Source: an uncultured Tateyamaria sp. (GTDB lineage: Bacteria > Pseudomonadota > Alphaproteobacteria > Rhodobacterales > Rhodobacteraceae). From it: a stretch of DNA of 64,000 nt. Below are positions 1 to 10,150 of this stretch, one piece after another. Below the pieces are notes generated by a model. The model ran no database searches, was not told where the DNA came from, and saw only the letters and a program-made list of their open reading frames with translations. How positions within the stretch are numbered: position 1 is the first letter of the stretch; each line of letters opens with the position of its first letter. Position numbers and translations under genes: made by a program. The stretch is taken from NCBI RefSeq assembly GCF_947488715.1, contig NZ_CANLAG010000011.1, positions 1 through 64,000 of the forward strand, given 5' to 3'.

Positions 1-74
1 AAGATCAGACATACTAACCGCTCGTTTGTGAATCGTGAATCACCACAATAAGCGGAAATCAATGGGTCATAACC

Positions 75-215
75 CTAATACGAACGTAGGCGCAGCACTT
101 CGATCTGCGTGTCAGTGACGCGGTAGTAGAGGGTGAAAGGGATGCGGTTGATGTTCAGCTTATATACGCCGTCCACGCTCTCCAATGGATGGCCGAAAGA
201 TGCGCTTGACCTATC
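75..215 (-). pseudogene. ParE/RelE-type toxin C-terminal remnant
   Basis: Read on the minus strand, about 46 codons between a TAG at 216-218 and a TAG at 75-77 include the stretches VYKLNINRIPFTLYYRV and TDTQIEVLRLRSY. This resembles the last two beta strands of RelE/ParE-family toxins, where a basic or aromatic stretch is followed by Y-R-V and then I-x-V-L-R. The N-terminal helices are missing, there is no start codon and no antitoxin gene is visible. It is probably a dead fragment. The family match is by motif only. Confidence 0.5.
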
Positions 216-738
216 CTAGGGCATCTAGAGTACCAGTTAAGCTCCTTGCGGGCTTAAAATAGTTGCTCCAATTCATACACGAACACGGTTCCGACCGACG
301 TTCGCACGGTGCCTCGATGGTCACCCTTAGCCTGGCAGATAACATCTCTCAAAATGTGTTCCGGATAGTGTGTACACTGGAACGTTAGGCGATCGCCCGC
401 CGTCGCTGACCCTCACCTTTGAGTGGCAATTCAGTCTTGTCGGTGGACCACATTCAGCGCGTCGTTCTTGCTGTACGCAGGGAAAAAGCCAGCCGAATTG
501 GAGACATTCGACGTAAGCCTCGATCTTTCCTTGCAGGCACTGCGACGTAAGGAAACAACAGAGATGCCATTTAGCGCTCTTTACCACATAGCTCTTCTAT
601 GATGACGTGTGCGGGCATCATAGAATTCTATTTTGAATGGTTTGCTGGTTTGCGCTCAAATGAACCTCGGGCAACGCTCCGAAACTGTAAACGTAAACGG
701 CCACTGCTCTATACAGACTAAAAAGAAACGGGAACGCT
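216..738. other. non-coding stretch upstream of the RTX gene
   Basis: No convincing gene. Short open frames here have no ribosome-binding site or recognisable motif. The base composition is less GC-rich than the core region further right, in keeping with an accessory or decayed segment. It must hold the promoter of the RTX gene that follows, but no clear -35/-10 pair could be assigned. Confidence 0.4.
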
Positions 739-3700
739 TTGCCTGACCAGACTGCCACGCCGACCAAGCCTGCAATCGCAACTGGACCGTCTTTCGCAAC
801 GGTTACGGGCACAACAGGTGCCGATACATTGGACGGCACAATACGAGATGACACCCTGATCGGCGGTGGCGGAAATGATGTTCTGCAGGGCGGAGACGGC
901 AACGATACATATGTTTTTGAACTTGGTTGGGGCTCTGACAGCATTGGTGAGTTTCCCGAAACAGCCACCACAAGTACACGCGACACTATTATGTTCGGCG
1001 AGGGTATCGCCTCAGATGACATTACTGTCGCGAGACAGGATGGGCACCTTTTTCTGACGCATTCGAATGGAGATCAAATTCAGGTCTTCTTTCAGTTCTA
1101 CGCCTTGTCAGTGAATAGCCCCACCACGCGCCACCAGATTGAAGAGGTACATTTTTCTGACGGGACCGTTTGGAACCTGAACGATTTGCATCGGTTTCTC
1201 ACGTCTGGAACGCCTGAAAATGACTATATAGTAGGCAATGGTACCGCCGAAACACTGGATGGGGGTGCCGGCAACGACCACATTTCTGGTTACGGTGCGT
1301 CGGACACGATCACTGGAGGCGCAGGAGATGACCGTCTCTATGGCGGACAGGGCGTAGATTTTTTCCATTACGGTTTGGGGTGGGGCAACGATACCATCCT
1401 GCCGTTTGACCGTGATATTGTGGTGTTTCACTTGGGCATCCTTCCCGATGACATCACACTATCCCGCGTTGGCAGCGATCTGCTTGTCACCCACACTGCT
1501 GGCGATAGTATCTTATTCGATAACCTCTACTACCCGGTAGTCGGCAATGACCTATTTGAAATTCGATTTGAAAACGGCACAGTCTGGACAATCGATGACA
1601 TTGTGCAAATGGCGAATGTACCATCAATCGGCGATGATTATTTGGTTGGTGATGGCGTCAACAATGACATCGATGGGTTGGCTGGCAATGACACCATTGT
1701 CGGAACGGACGGTGATGACAGCCTGTTTGGCAATGACGGGAATGACACGATTTCAGGAGCGCGCGGGAACGATACGCTTCTCGGCGGCGACGGCGACGAC
1801 TTTCTAAGTGACGGTTTCAATGACGGAGATGACGACAGCCTATCGGGGGGTGCCGGAAATGATACTCTTCTGAGTGGCTTCGGCGACGATGTGTTGTCCG
1901 GGGGCACCGGTAACGACAGACTGGAAGGCAATGACGGTGACGACGTCTATCTCTTTTCGCTTGGGTGGGGCAACGATACCATTGCTGACAATGACCCCAG
2001 AATTGCCAGTGGCATCACCTCAAGCTTTGACATACTCCGTTTTGATGCGTCGGTATTGCACACAGACATCACCATCGAACGCGTTGGAGATCACCTGATC
2101 CTGCGGCATGTCAACGGTGAGCAGATCCGGATTGTGTCCCAGTTCGACAGCCATTTCGCGCAGATTGACGAAATACACTTTGCTGACGGCACTGTTTGGA
2201 CCGAAGCTTCTATCCGCTTGCTTCTCAACCCCGCCACAACCGGCGACGATAACCGTGTAGGCGGAGAAGGCGCGGATTTGATCGTTGGATTAGATGGCAA
2301 CGATTCACTGTCGGGGCTGAACGGCGATGACACATTGTCTGGCGATGCCGGCGATGATCGATTGGTGGGTGGCGAAGGCGCCGATACCTATCTTTTTGAA
2401 CTCGGGTGGGGCAACGACACGATTTCCGATACCTATTCATCGCTGTCCGCATCAGGCTCTTCGACGTCGGACGTTCTGATGTTCGGAGCGGGCATTCAGC
2501 CAGATGACTTCACCGCCACACGCGTCGGCAATGACGTGTTGTTGACGCATGTCAGCGGCAGCACAATTCTGTTGCAAAGCTACCTGTTCAGGCCAACGGA
2601 CGGGATCACTGTGGATGCCATGTTTGCCGATGGTACAGTCTGGACAAGCGTTGATATTGAATCGCTATTGCTGGCTGGCTCGGAAGGCGATGACAGCATC
2701 ATTGGCTTTGACCGCGACGAAGAGATTTTCGGGCTGGCGGGCGATGACACAATCCGTGCCGGTGAAGGCAACGATACAATCGGCGGATGATCAGGGAACG
2801 ACCGGCTTTCCGGGAACGAAGGCAGCGACCTGATTGATGGCGCCACTGGACACGACACCCTCCGCGGCGATGCTGGTAGCGACACACTCATCGGCGGTGC
2901 AGGCAATGACTACCTGGACGGTGGAACGTCGTCTGACATTTACAGGTTTAACCTGGGCTGGGGTTACGACACCATCGCCCATGTACCTTCACCGTCAGAC
3001 ACCGAATTTGACGTCATAGAATTCGGCGCTGGCGTGTTTCTGTCCGACATTACCATCCGCTTTGCCCTGGGCGATTTGTACCTGTTCCACGAGAATGGTG
3101 ATAGCATTCAGGTTTGGGATAGCAACGGTGCCTCAAATGGCATCTCTGAGATCCGATTTGCCAACGGGGATGTTGTCACTGCCAACGAATTGATGAGCCT
3201 GTTCTACGCATTCGCTTGGGCAACGTCGAGCATTCTCGGCAGCAGCGACGACGAAGATATCTTGGGAACTTTGTCCGATGACAGTATCGACGGGGGGGAC
3301 GGAGCAGACCTAATCGCGGGGTTTGACGGCTATGACACGCTGGACGGCGGTTTCGGCTTCGACATCTTAGTAGGCGGGCTTGGCAATGACTCTCTGATCG
3401 GCGGTGAAGGAGAGGACGTTTATGCCTTTTCCCTGGGATGGGGACGCGACACTGTCAGCAATGTTGAAGCATTTCTGACCGATGAGAGTGCAGCGCTCAC
3501 TCTTGAGTACATCTTGTTCGACACGGATGTGGACTTTGCAGATCTGGCGTTTTGGCGTCGTGGGGACGATTTTATTATCTTTCACCAAAACGGCGACTCT
3601 ATCTTCGTGCGGGATCATTTTGCGCATGCGGCATTCGAGGTTGCCGCACTTGTGTTTGAAGGCGAAACAGGCGGGTTCATAGAGTATGATATTGATGGCC

Positions 3701-5061
3701 TTTCCATCGGTTTGCTGGGAAATTCCCCCCATGACAGCCTGGTGGGTGGCGCCAATGACGACACGATTTCTCTTGGGATCGGCAACGACAGCGCCGATGG
3801 AGGGGCCGGAAACGACAGCATCAATGGCGGCATCGGGTCTGACACTATTCGCGGCGGCGCAGGCAACGATACGCTTGTGGGAGAGGACGGCAACGACGCG
3901 CTATTCGGCGACGACGGCAACGACACTCTGATCGGCGGTAGCGGTAGCGATACGCTGATTGGCGGAGCGGGCAATGACACGATAGATCCAGATTCCGGTG
4001 ATGACAGTATCGAAGGTGGCGGTGGGTTCGATCTGTTGGAAATCGATGCCAATGAAGCGGACCTGACGTTTGAAGCGCTAGACAACGAGCGCATTCAAAT
4101 TATTGCCGATGGGATCGATACAATCTCTGGCATTGAAGAAATCGAACTTTTTGACACCGTGCTGACCTTCGAAGACTTGTTGGAAGGTTTAGGCATAGTC
4201 GGTATCAGCATAGGAGGCGCCGGCGCTTCTGCCATGCTTGAAGGCACATTGACTGACGACGCAATCGCGGGCGGCGGCGGAAATGACCCGGTCTATGGAG
4301 GAGCAGGCAACGATTTTGTAAATGGCGGCATCGGAGCCGACGAACTCAACGGTGGAACAGGCAATGACACTTTGTTGGGTTTGAACGGCTTTGACATAAT
4401 CAACGGCGGCGATGGGAACGACAGCCTGAACTCTGGTTTTGGCAACGACACGCTTGATGGCGGAGCCGGCGATGACACCCTGTCAGGAGGGCTCGGCTTT
4501 GACAGTCTCGAAGGTGGAGGCGGAAACGACATTCTGCTCGGACTTAATGGCCGTGACACGCTGAGCGGTGGTTCAGGCGATGACAGTCTGACCGGTGGCA
4601 ACGGCAATGACCTGCTAGAGGGTGGCGCGGGCAACGATACGCTCAACGGCGGGCTCTCCTTCGATACCTTGAATGGTGGGGATGGTGACGATCTGATCCG
4701 CGGGCTGAATGGTCTTGACGTTCTCAATGGCGGTGCGGGCAACGACGATCTTGAAGGTAACGCGGGCAGTGACACACTTGACGGTGGCTTGGGAGACGAT
4801 CGCTTGCGTGGTGGTCAGGATGCTGATGTGTTTGTGTTCTCCAGCGGCGATGATGTCATCAGAGACTACTCAGTAATTGTCGACAGTTTACAAATTGATG
4901 CGGATCTCCTGGACGAGGCGGCGCCAGTGGGCTCTGACCTGGGCAACTATGCGTCAGTGTCGAACGGGAATTTGTTGCTGGATTTCGGTGAAGGTAACAC
5001 CCTGACCTTGAACAATGTGACTAACGTCAACTTTCTTTTTGATGACGTGACTTTCTTCTAG
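739..5061 (+). pseudogene. large RTX calcium-binding exoprotein split by an in-frame TGA
   Basis: One continuous frame of 1441 codons starts at TTG 739. A TAA at 694-696 lies just upstream in frame and no ATG is available. The frame is interrupted only by TGA at 2788-2790 and ends at TAG 5059-5061. It encodes many glycine/aspartate nonapeptides of the GGxGxDxLxGG type that fold as Ca2+-loaded parallel beta rolls. Six modules carry a LGWGNDTI-like motif followed by a FxDGTVW-type motif, as in haemolysin-related calcium-binding proteins. There is no N-terminal signal peptide. The non-repetitive, acidic, hydrophobic-ending C-terminus fits type I secretion. No ABC/MFP secretion genes are adjacent. 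The stop falls inside a nonapeptide where glycine is expected (GGA to TGA is one base), so either the gene is broken, the codon is read through, or it is a sequence error. The right-hand part alone (after 2790) lacks a good start. Confidence 0.85.
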
Positions 5062-5483
5062 CCGTTGGTGCGAATTTTGAAGCTGTACCGTTTTCGAGCC
5101 TGCCCACGCGCTCGTCTAAGCTTGATTTCTGTGTCCAAAGCTCTTTGTTGTTCGCGCGTTTGCAATAAAACTTGCTTGGTTGTTTTGGAATCCTCCAGCG
5201 TGGGTCTACTGCAATTCTTAGGTGTTTACTGCTTATGGTTTTTAATCACAGCGAAGGTCAGAAATACGGGCTGCGGCAGCATTAATTTCAAGGGTTGATG
5301 AATGTTGTTTACCTGCCGCGCATGTTCTTGGTTTTGCAGTTTTGCAAAGTCCGCTTTCTACGCTTCGTAGGCATTCATACAAGACGCAGCATTTTGCACT
5401 TTAGGCTCGCTGCTGTCATTTTCTGCATCACGGACAGCCGTGCGACCTTAGCACAGGATGTCGCCCCTATCCGCAACTGACCC
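5062..5483. other. non-coding stretch between RTX gene and integrase pseudogene
   Basis: About 420 bases with relatively T-rich composition. Two short plus-strand open frames are present but have no RBS, no known motif and odd residue composition, so they are not called. No terminator with a clear stem and T-tract was found after the RTX stop. Confidence 0.4.
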
Positions 5484-6466
5484 TTAGTATCCGATCCTCA
5501 GACTCGCGCTATTTCTGTGCTTCTTGGCAGTGTGGTTATACCCTTCGGTTGGTCGTGATCGATGAGTGACCCACCGTGCGCTGGATATCTTCGCCCGTTG
5601 CCCCGGCCTCATAGGCGGCCGTATTCATGGTTGCCCGCGACATGTGCGGGAATGCTCGCACATCCCGCGCCGCTTTCTCCGCATACCACTGAAACAAATA
5701 GGCCAACGTGCTGCGATCCATCGGATGCCCCGGTTTACCGTTTATGCAGGCCTGGAAGAGATAGGCGTCCGCATCATCCCGATGGGGCGCAACATCCAGA
5801 TACGCCCGGATCGCCGCCGCGCACTCCAGAATGATCGCCACCATATTCGTTTTTCCACCCTTGATCGTGAGATGCAGTATTGGGAACTCAGCATCGTAGG
5901 TAAAATCGCGAACCCGGAGGTTGGTGGGTTCTGACACCCGCGCCCCGGCGTAGAATAAAGACACGCAACAGCGCGCGGTCGCGCAGGCCTTGGGCGGTTT
6001 CGACGTTTGGCGCATCGAGCATGGCGCGCACTTGCCGCTTAGAAAGGGTGGGAGATTTACCTGCACCCATCCCGGCGTTGCCGGTTCTGGGCCGTCGCAC
6101 CTCGGCCACCGGACTACTATACGTAAGCTGCTGGTCGGTCAGGTGTTTGTAGAGCGACGACAAAGCCGCCAAGCTGGCGGCGATGCTGGCAGGGGAGAAG
6201 CCTGCGGCTTCCATCGATGCACGCCATGCTAAAACATGGGCTTGTTTGACGCCATAGAGATCGTCTGGTGTTGTCATGCCTGTGGTGGCAACAAAAGAGT
6301 CAACAGCGCGATTATACGCATCACGCGTGTGGGATGATGAGAAATTCGCCAGCCAGACATTTTCAGCCCGCACGTCAGCCAGGGCGGTAAACGTATCAGT
6401 CTCTGTCATCTCGCGGTTGGTGACCTCAATGAGCTGCTTTACGGGTGCGCTCTCATAGTTGTTCAT
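5484..6466 (-). pseudogene. XerC/D-type tyrosine recombinase, frameshifted
   Basis: The start is ATG at 6464-6466 with a GGAGGA just upstream. The first part encodes an N-terminal SAM-like core-binding domain (SSSHTRDAYNRAVDSF). The frame then changes at about 5950-5970 into one encoding the catalytic domain: Arg I in YAGARVSE, Lys in GGKTN, H-x-x-R in PHMSRAT and the GHSSITT box. That frame stops at 5536 without the nucleophile. One extra G in the GGG at 5541-5543 explains this: in the shifted frame TAT at 5538-5540 places Tyr nine residues after the GHSS His, the normal spacing, and translation would run to TAA 5484-5486. Two frameshifts therefore inactivate an otherwise complete recombinase of about 325 residues. 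Such enzymes catalyse site-specific strand exchange in mobile elements. Confidence 0.8.
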
Positions 6467-6598
6467 GCTCCTCCAATGGTAGCATAAATATTCCTGCATA
6501 AAGCAAGTATTGATGGAAGAATGGGAGCGATCTACTGAAAAGCAAATCCGGCAACAACCGCACATGAAAACCCCCGGGCAGGTGGCCGAGGGCTTTTC

Positions 6599-6946
6599 TC
6601 AATACTCTGACGCAAGCATGATCGTCAGCACGCGTGTCGTCTTCGAAAGATCCGTAGCTTCTGGTGAGCCACATTCGAGCCGGTTGTCATAAAGATCAAT
6701 TTTCCAAAAGCAGGCCTCGCCCGCGAATTGAAACGAGCCAAACTCGTGCGTTCCGTAGGGACCGTCGTCTTCAGTGAAAGTGTCGAAGGCCTGCACAATT
6801 GCGATGACATCAAGCGGTGCCCCGCCTGTCTCCTCCAAGGTGCCTGCTATGCCAAGTGTTAAAACAATTTGGCCCAGAATGCCGGGTTCCCCCCTTCTGA
6901 ACCGGTCGTTAGCGTCCTGAATGATTTGTGTTGCTTTGTCTGGCAT
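6599..6946 (-). CDS. DUF3768 family protein
   Basis: 115 residues from ATG 6944-6946, preceded by GAGGA at good spacing. An upstream in-frame start exists but lacks an RBS. The conserved family features are visible: an LTLGI segment, then FDTFTEDDGPYG, a block with FWKIDLYD, and the C-terminal TTRVLTIMLASEY. DUF3768 proteins are small, of unknown function, and common on plasmids and integrated elements of Alphaproteobacteria, which fits this region. It lies 32 bases downstream of the coiled-coil gene on the same strand and may have been co-transcribed with it. Function unknown; family assignment is from memory of its motifs. Confidence 0.75.
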   Translation of the reverse strand: MPDKATQIIQDANDRFRRGEPGILGQIVLTLGIAGTLEETGGAPLDVIAIVQAFDTFTEDDGPYGTHEFGSFQFAGEACFWKIDLYDNRLECGSPEATDLSKTTRVLTIMLASEY

Positions 6947-6978
6947 GCCGTCCTCGCTGTCTTGACACGCCCGACCAT

Positions 6979-7620
6979 TCAGGCGCATCGATCAAGCGAG
7001 GACGCAGCTGGTCTATGCCACTCCGGTTGCGGCTGTTGATAGCTGTTAGTTGGCTCGATTTCCGAAACGACTGACGGGTCTTCTGGCTGCCTCTCGTCTT
7101 CCGGAAGAAGCTGCACTGCCTCTGGCCCATCGCTTGGCGGGTTTGTGACCCCATGCAGCGCAAGTGCATTATTTGTCTCTGATTGCATCTCAAAGCTACA
7201 GACAATTCGGTCAATTGTCTTAAGCGCCTCGTCAGTTGACGTCCCGCGCCGTTCTATTTCAGCGTGCGCCCTTTCGAGTTGCTCGCGCAAAAACTTGTTC
7301 TCTTCTTCCTTGTCATGCAACCGCTCACGTACTTCGTCGAGCACGCTTGCAGAAGCATCCGCCTGCCGAATATCGAGCGCGCCAGTGCGCACCGGTTCGG
7401 ACGCGTTCGCACTCAGTTCGTTTTTCTTTACAAACTTGTGGCCGTCTGAGTTGTCCGAGATCTGGTTCAAACCAGTTCGAACCGGGTCGAACATGTTCTC
7501 GGGTTTTTCCTGCATATTCTCTGTTTCATTTGGCGCACCTGTTCGGACAGGTTCGGACGGGTGCGCACCGGCAAGCGAGAATTCCTGATCGACCTTCAGG
7601 GCTGCCGCGCCGCGAAGCAC
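6979..7620 (-). CDS. coiled-coil protein with PVRTG repeats, probably 5'-truncated
   Basis: 213 codons opening at GTG 7618-7620, immediately after an in-frame TGA at 7624-7626, with no RBS. The N-terminal half has three copies of a (E/D)PVRTG(A/L) motif (SEPVRTGAP, FDPVRTGLN, SEPVRTGAL). The middle is a charged helix with heptad character (RERLHDKEEENKFLREQL) and the C-terminal part is low-complexity and acidic. The 5' edge coincides with the place where an integrase fragment on the same strand loses similarity, so the true N-terminus, perhaps a DNA-binding domain, was likely deleted. I do not recognise a specific family. Confidence 0.5.
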   Translation of the reverse strand: MLRGAAALKVDQEFSLAGAHPSEPVRTGAPNETENMQEKPENMFDPVRTGLNQISDNSDGHKFVKKNELSANASEPVRTGALDIRQADASASVLDEVRERLHDKEEENKFLREQLERAHAEIERRGTSTDEALKTIDRIVCSFEMQSETNNALALHGVTNPPSDGPEAVQLLPEDERQPEDPSVVSEIEPTNSYQQPQPEWHRPAASSLDRCA

Positions 7621-7928
7621 CGTTCAATCGCATCCGCTACAGTTAGCCGTTGCTCATGACGCATCGCAGCTTGCCGCGCTTGGATCGGGTCAACACCATC
7701 GCGCAGTTGCCTACGCGCGGCAGATGCCCGCTCCCGAGCTTCGGAAAGCGGCACATCCGGCCACCGACCCAGACCCATTTCCCTTCACTTTCCTGCAACG
7801 TTGAGGCGTAACGTCCACTTCCCGGTCTCTTTCCGGCTCTTCACCAACATCAATCCTTGGCCGTCACAATGTTTGCACGGACCAAGGTTTTTGACCTGGA
7901 GTTGTGTCAACGCGTTCAAAAGTGTCAT
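7596..7928 (-). pseudogene. P4-like integrase, N-terminal fragment with nonsense codon
   Basis: Starting at ATG 7926-7928 the minus strand reads MTLLNALTQLQVKNLGP, then KHCDGQGLMLVKS, GKWTLRLNVAGK, a TGA at 7785-7787, and REMGLGRWPDVPLSEARERA. This is the arm-type DNA-binding domain (DUF4102) of P4-family tyrosine integrases. The TGA sits where Arg is normal in GKRRE (CGA to TGA). Similarity is lost after CFAARQP at about 7600, and the catalytic domain is absent. The fragment lies about 160 bases from the 3' end of tRNA-Thr, the usual attachment site for such integrases. It is therefore the relic of an island insertion. Confidence 0.85.
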
Positions 7929-8088
7929 AGCCCACCTTTCCGCACCTAACTCCAGCCCACCCTTCGGACCACCTCAATATTTGGAAAAACAGTGAGGTGC
8001 TGTAAGGTGGTATGTTCAGGTTGCAACAAAAAATACCTATAAATCAAAGGTATTTGGACGTGACTTGCGTATCTATGAAAAAGTAGAA

Positions 8089-8164
8089 TGGTGCCCCCAC
8101 ACGGACTCGAACCGCGGACCTACTGATTACAAATCAGTTGCTCTACCAGCTGAGCTATAGGGGC
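8089..8164 (-). tRNA. tRNA-Thr (anticodon UGU)
   Basis: On the minus strand a 76-nucleotide cloverleaf starts GCCCCTATAGCTCAG, has the anticodon arm CTGATTTGTAATCAG with loop TTTGTAA (anticodon TGT), the T-arm GGTTCGAGTCC, and ends GGGGGCA with an encoded CCA at 8089-8091. The acceptor stem GCCCCTA pairs with the 3' strand. It reads threonine ACA-type codons. The broken P4-like integrase next to its 3' end suggests it served as an integration site. Confidence 0.95.
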
Positions 8165-8298
8165 TTCGGAGCGGGTGTCTAATCATTGTGCAACAGACTG
8201 GCAAGATGAAAATTGCTCCCTTTGCAGAGGTTTTCTCTGTCCCGTTTTGCGGTATAGCTGACCTTCGAACGGGCAAAGCAAAAACTAGGCGGTGCAAT

Positions 8299-9174
8299 AT
8301 GCAACTGGTCCTGCACGCAGGCGCACATTTTACCGAAGAAGAACGGGTTATGCGCTGTTTGCTGCGCAACAAGGAAGACTTCTCCAAGCGCGGCGTTGCG
8401 GTGCCTGGACCTGGAAAATACCGGACGCTGCTCAAGGAAACACTGGCCGCTCTGCAGGACGCTGCTCCGGCTGTGGATGCGCGCGATGTGATGCTGGACC
8501 TGATTCTCGACGAAGAAAACGCCGACAGGATGATTCTGAGCCACATGTTCCTGTTCGGAGCACCACGGGCATGTGTGCGCAACGGGATGATCTACGAATC
8601 TGCCCCTGCCCGCCTGGCCGACCTGGCCAAGCTGTTTGTGCATGACGACATCGAAGTGTTTCTGGCGTTGCGCAATCCCGCGACCTTCCTGCCGGCCCTT
8701 TTCGAAAACGCACCCCAAGAAGACATGAACGCGTTCCTGCGCGGCGCTGACCCGTTTGCCATCCGCTGGTCCGACACAATCGCAGCCATCCGCAGCGCAG
8801 CGCCGGAGATCACCATTACAACTTGGTGTTTCGAGGACATGCCGATGATCTGGGCACAGATCATTCGCGAAATGGCCGGGCTGGAGCACGGTGAGAAAAT
8901 CATCGGTGGTTTCGATCTGCTGTCCGACATCATGTCCGACGAGGGCATGAAGCGGTTCCGCGCTTATCTCAAGTCACACCCCACCATGACCGAAATGCAA
9001 AAGCGCCGCGTGATCTCGGCTTTTCTGGACAAGTTCGCCATCGAGGACGAAATCGAAGAAGAGCTGAATGCGCCCGGCTGGACCGAAGAAACGATCGACG
9101 CGCTGACCGACCTCTACGAAGAAGACATGCACAACGTCGCACGCATCCCCGGCGTCACGTTTATCGCGCCCTAA
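8299..9174 (+). CDS. conserved hypothetical protein (Rhodobacteraceae type)
   Basis: 291 residues from ATG 8299, chosen over an upstream ATG at 8188 because the MQLVLHAGAHFTEEER start is compact and the extra N-terminus lacks family-like sequence. The protein is soluble and alpha/beta-like, beginning with a hydrophobic strand followed by HAGAHFTEE. It then has a conserved-looking block GVAVPGPGKYRTLL, an FLALRNPATFLPAL strand-helix, and an acidic C-terminus. The layout is loosely reminiscent of sulfotransferase-like P-loop proteins, but no PAPS-binding motif is evident. No function is assigned. Its stop codon overlaps the convergent GFA gene by four bases (CTAA). Confidence 0.6.
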   Translation: MQLVLHAGAHFTEEERVMRCLLRNKEDFSKRGVAVPGPGKYRTLLKETLAALQDAAPAVDARDVMLDLILDEENADRMILSHMFLFGAPRACVRNGMIYESAPARLADLAKLFVHDDIEVFLALRNPATFLPALFENAPQEDMNAFLRGADPFAIRWSDTIAAIRSAAPEITITTWCFEDMPMIWAQIIREMAGLEHGEKIIGGFDLLSDIMSDEGMKRFRAYLKSHPTMTEMQKRRVISAFLDKFAIEDEIEEELNAPGWTEETIDALTDLYEEDMHNVARIPGVTFIAP

Positions 9175-9602
9175 CCGCGCGGCGGCAGACCGTCAAAGAC
9201 GGGGATGTTGTCGGGCACCATATGGAACGCTTGAGCGTCACCATGGCATATCGCGACATGTGGTCGGAAACGCGCAGGGTCATCCAATGTCCCCACCTTG
9301 AGCACCAGCGCCGCCTGATCCTGCCGACGGGTCAAGACCTGCGTTCCGCACGTTGCACAAAAAAACCGGGTGACTGCGTTCTCAAGATCATCCAGCGCAA
9401 AGGATGCGGGCGTGCCATGGGTCCAGTCAAAGCTGTCAGGCGCCACCAGCTCGAAATACTGCGGACCGCCCCCGGCAAATTGCTGGCACGGGCGGCAATG
9501 GCACTGCCCCTTGACCAGCGGCTGTCCGGACACAGCATAACGCAAGGCCCCACAATAACATCCCCCCGTGCGCGGCGCGAATTTTGTGGTGTGTTCTGCC
9601 AT
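9171..9602 (-). CDS. GFA family protein (zinc-binding, CENP-V/GFA fold)
   Basis: 143 residues from ATG 9600-9602. The GFA (glutathione-dependent formaldehyde-activating enzyme-like) fold is indicated by the zinc cysteines: GGCYCGALRY near the N-terminus, QCHCRPCQQFAG at about 35-45, and FFCATCGTQV near 95. Many members have no proven glutathione or formaldehyde activity, so the substrate is unknown. It is divergent from an HxlR-type regulator 51 bases away, which is the likeliest controller. The upstream TTG/ATG extension was rejected because it has no family sequence. Confidence 0.85.
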   Translation of the reverse strand: MAEHTTKFAPRTGGCYCGALRYAVSGQPLVKGQCHCRPCQQFAGGGPQYFELVAPDSFDWTHGTPASFALDDLENAVTRFFCATCGTQVLTRRQDQAALVLKVGTLDDPARFRPHVAICHGDAQAFHMVPDNIPVFDGLPPRG

Positions 9603-9653
9603 GTCGCGATACCCTCTGTGCCAATAAGAGCAAAATGACAGGCCTGAGTTCAC

Positions 9654-10139
9654 GTGTCAAACCCAGAATCCGACCCGATCCGCCAAAGCCCCGTACCCAT
9701 GGACCAATGCGGCGCAGCACTCGCCCTTGATGTGCTGCCTGACCGATGGACATGGATGATCCTGCGCGAATTGTTTTACGGCGTGGGACGGTTTGCAGAC
9801 ATTCAGGACGACATCGGTATTCCGAAATCGGTGCTGTCTGGCCGACTTGCCAAGATGGTCGACAACGACCTGATCCTCAAGGAAGCATACCGCGACGGCA
9901 CATCCCGCACCCGCCACGCATATGTGCTGACCCAAAAGGGGCGCGAGCTGGTGCCGGTGATCGTTGCGCTGATGCAGTGGGGTGACAAGCACATCAAAGG
10001 CGGCAAACCCGCGCTGGAATTCTCTGACCGGCGGAACGGCAATGCGGTCAAGTTCGGGATTGCACCAGAGGGCGGCGTGCTGCCGCTCAGACGGCTGACC
10101 TATACACCGGTTTGGGACCGGCCTGAAAACAAGGTCTGA
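9654..10139 (+). CDS. HxlR family transcriptional regulator
   Basis: 161 residues from GTG 9654; an internal ATG at 9699 (MDQCGAALALDVLPDRW) is a plausible alternative that gives the usual HxlR N-terminus. It is a winged helix-turn-helix with conserved DRWTWMILRELFYG, FADIQDDIGIPKSVLSGRL and YVLTQKGRELVPV. A single cysteine (DQCG) near the N-terminus is in the position used for thiol or aldehyde sensing in some HxlR/HypR proteins; that role here is inference. It is divergently arranged with the GFA gene, so it probably autoregulates and controls that gene. Confidence 0.88.
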   Translation: MSNPESDPIRQSPVPMDQCGAALALDVLPDRWTWMILRELFYGVGRFADIQDDIGIPKSVLSGRLAKMVDNDLILKEAYRDGTSRTRHAYVLTQKGRELVPVIVALMQWGDKHIKGGKPALEFSDRRNGNAVKFGIAPEGGVLPLRRLTYTPVWDRPENKV

Positions 10140-10150
10140 GCCGCAGGCCC

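Noticed and set aside
3750-4830. Tandem DNA repeats resembling a CRISPR array or satellite
   Set aside because: Repeats are 27-base coding units of RTX nonapeptides with no conserved direct repeat or unique spacers.
5065-5480. Two short plus-strand frames after the RTX gene
   Set aside because: No ribosome-binding sites, unusual Cys/Leu/Arg-rich composition and no similarity recognised.
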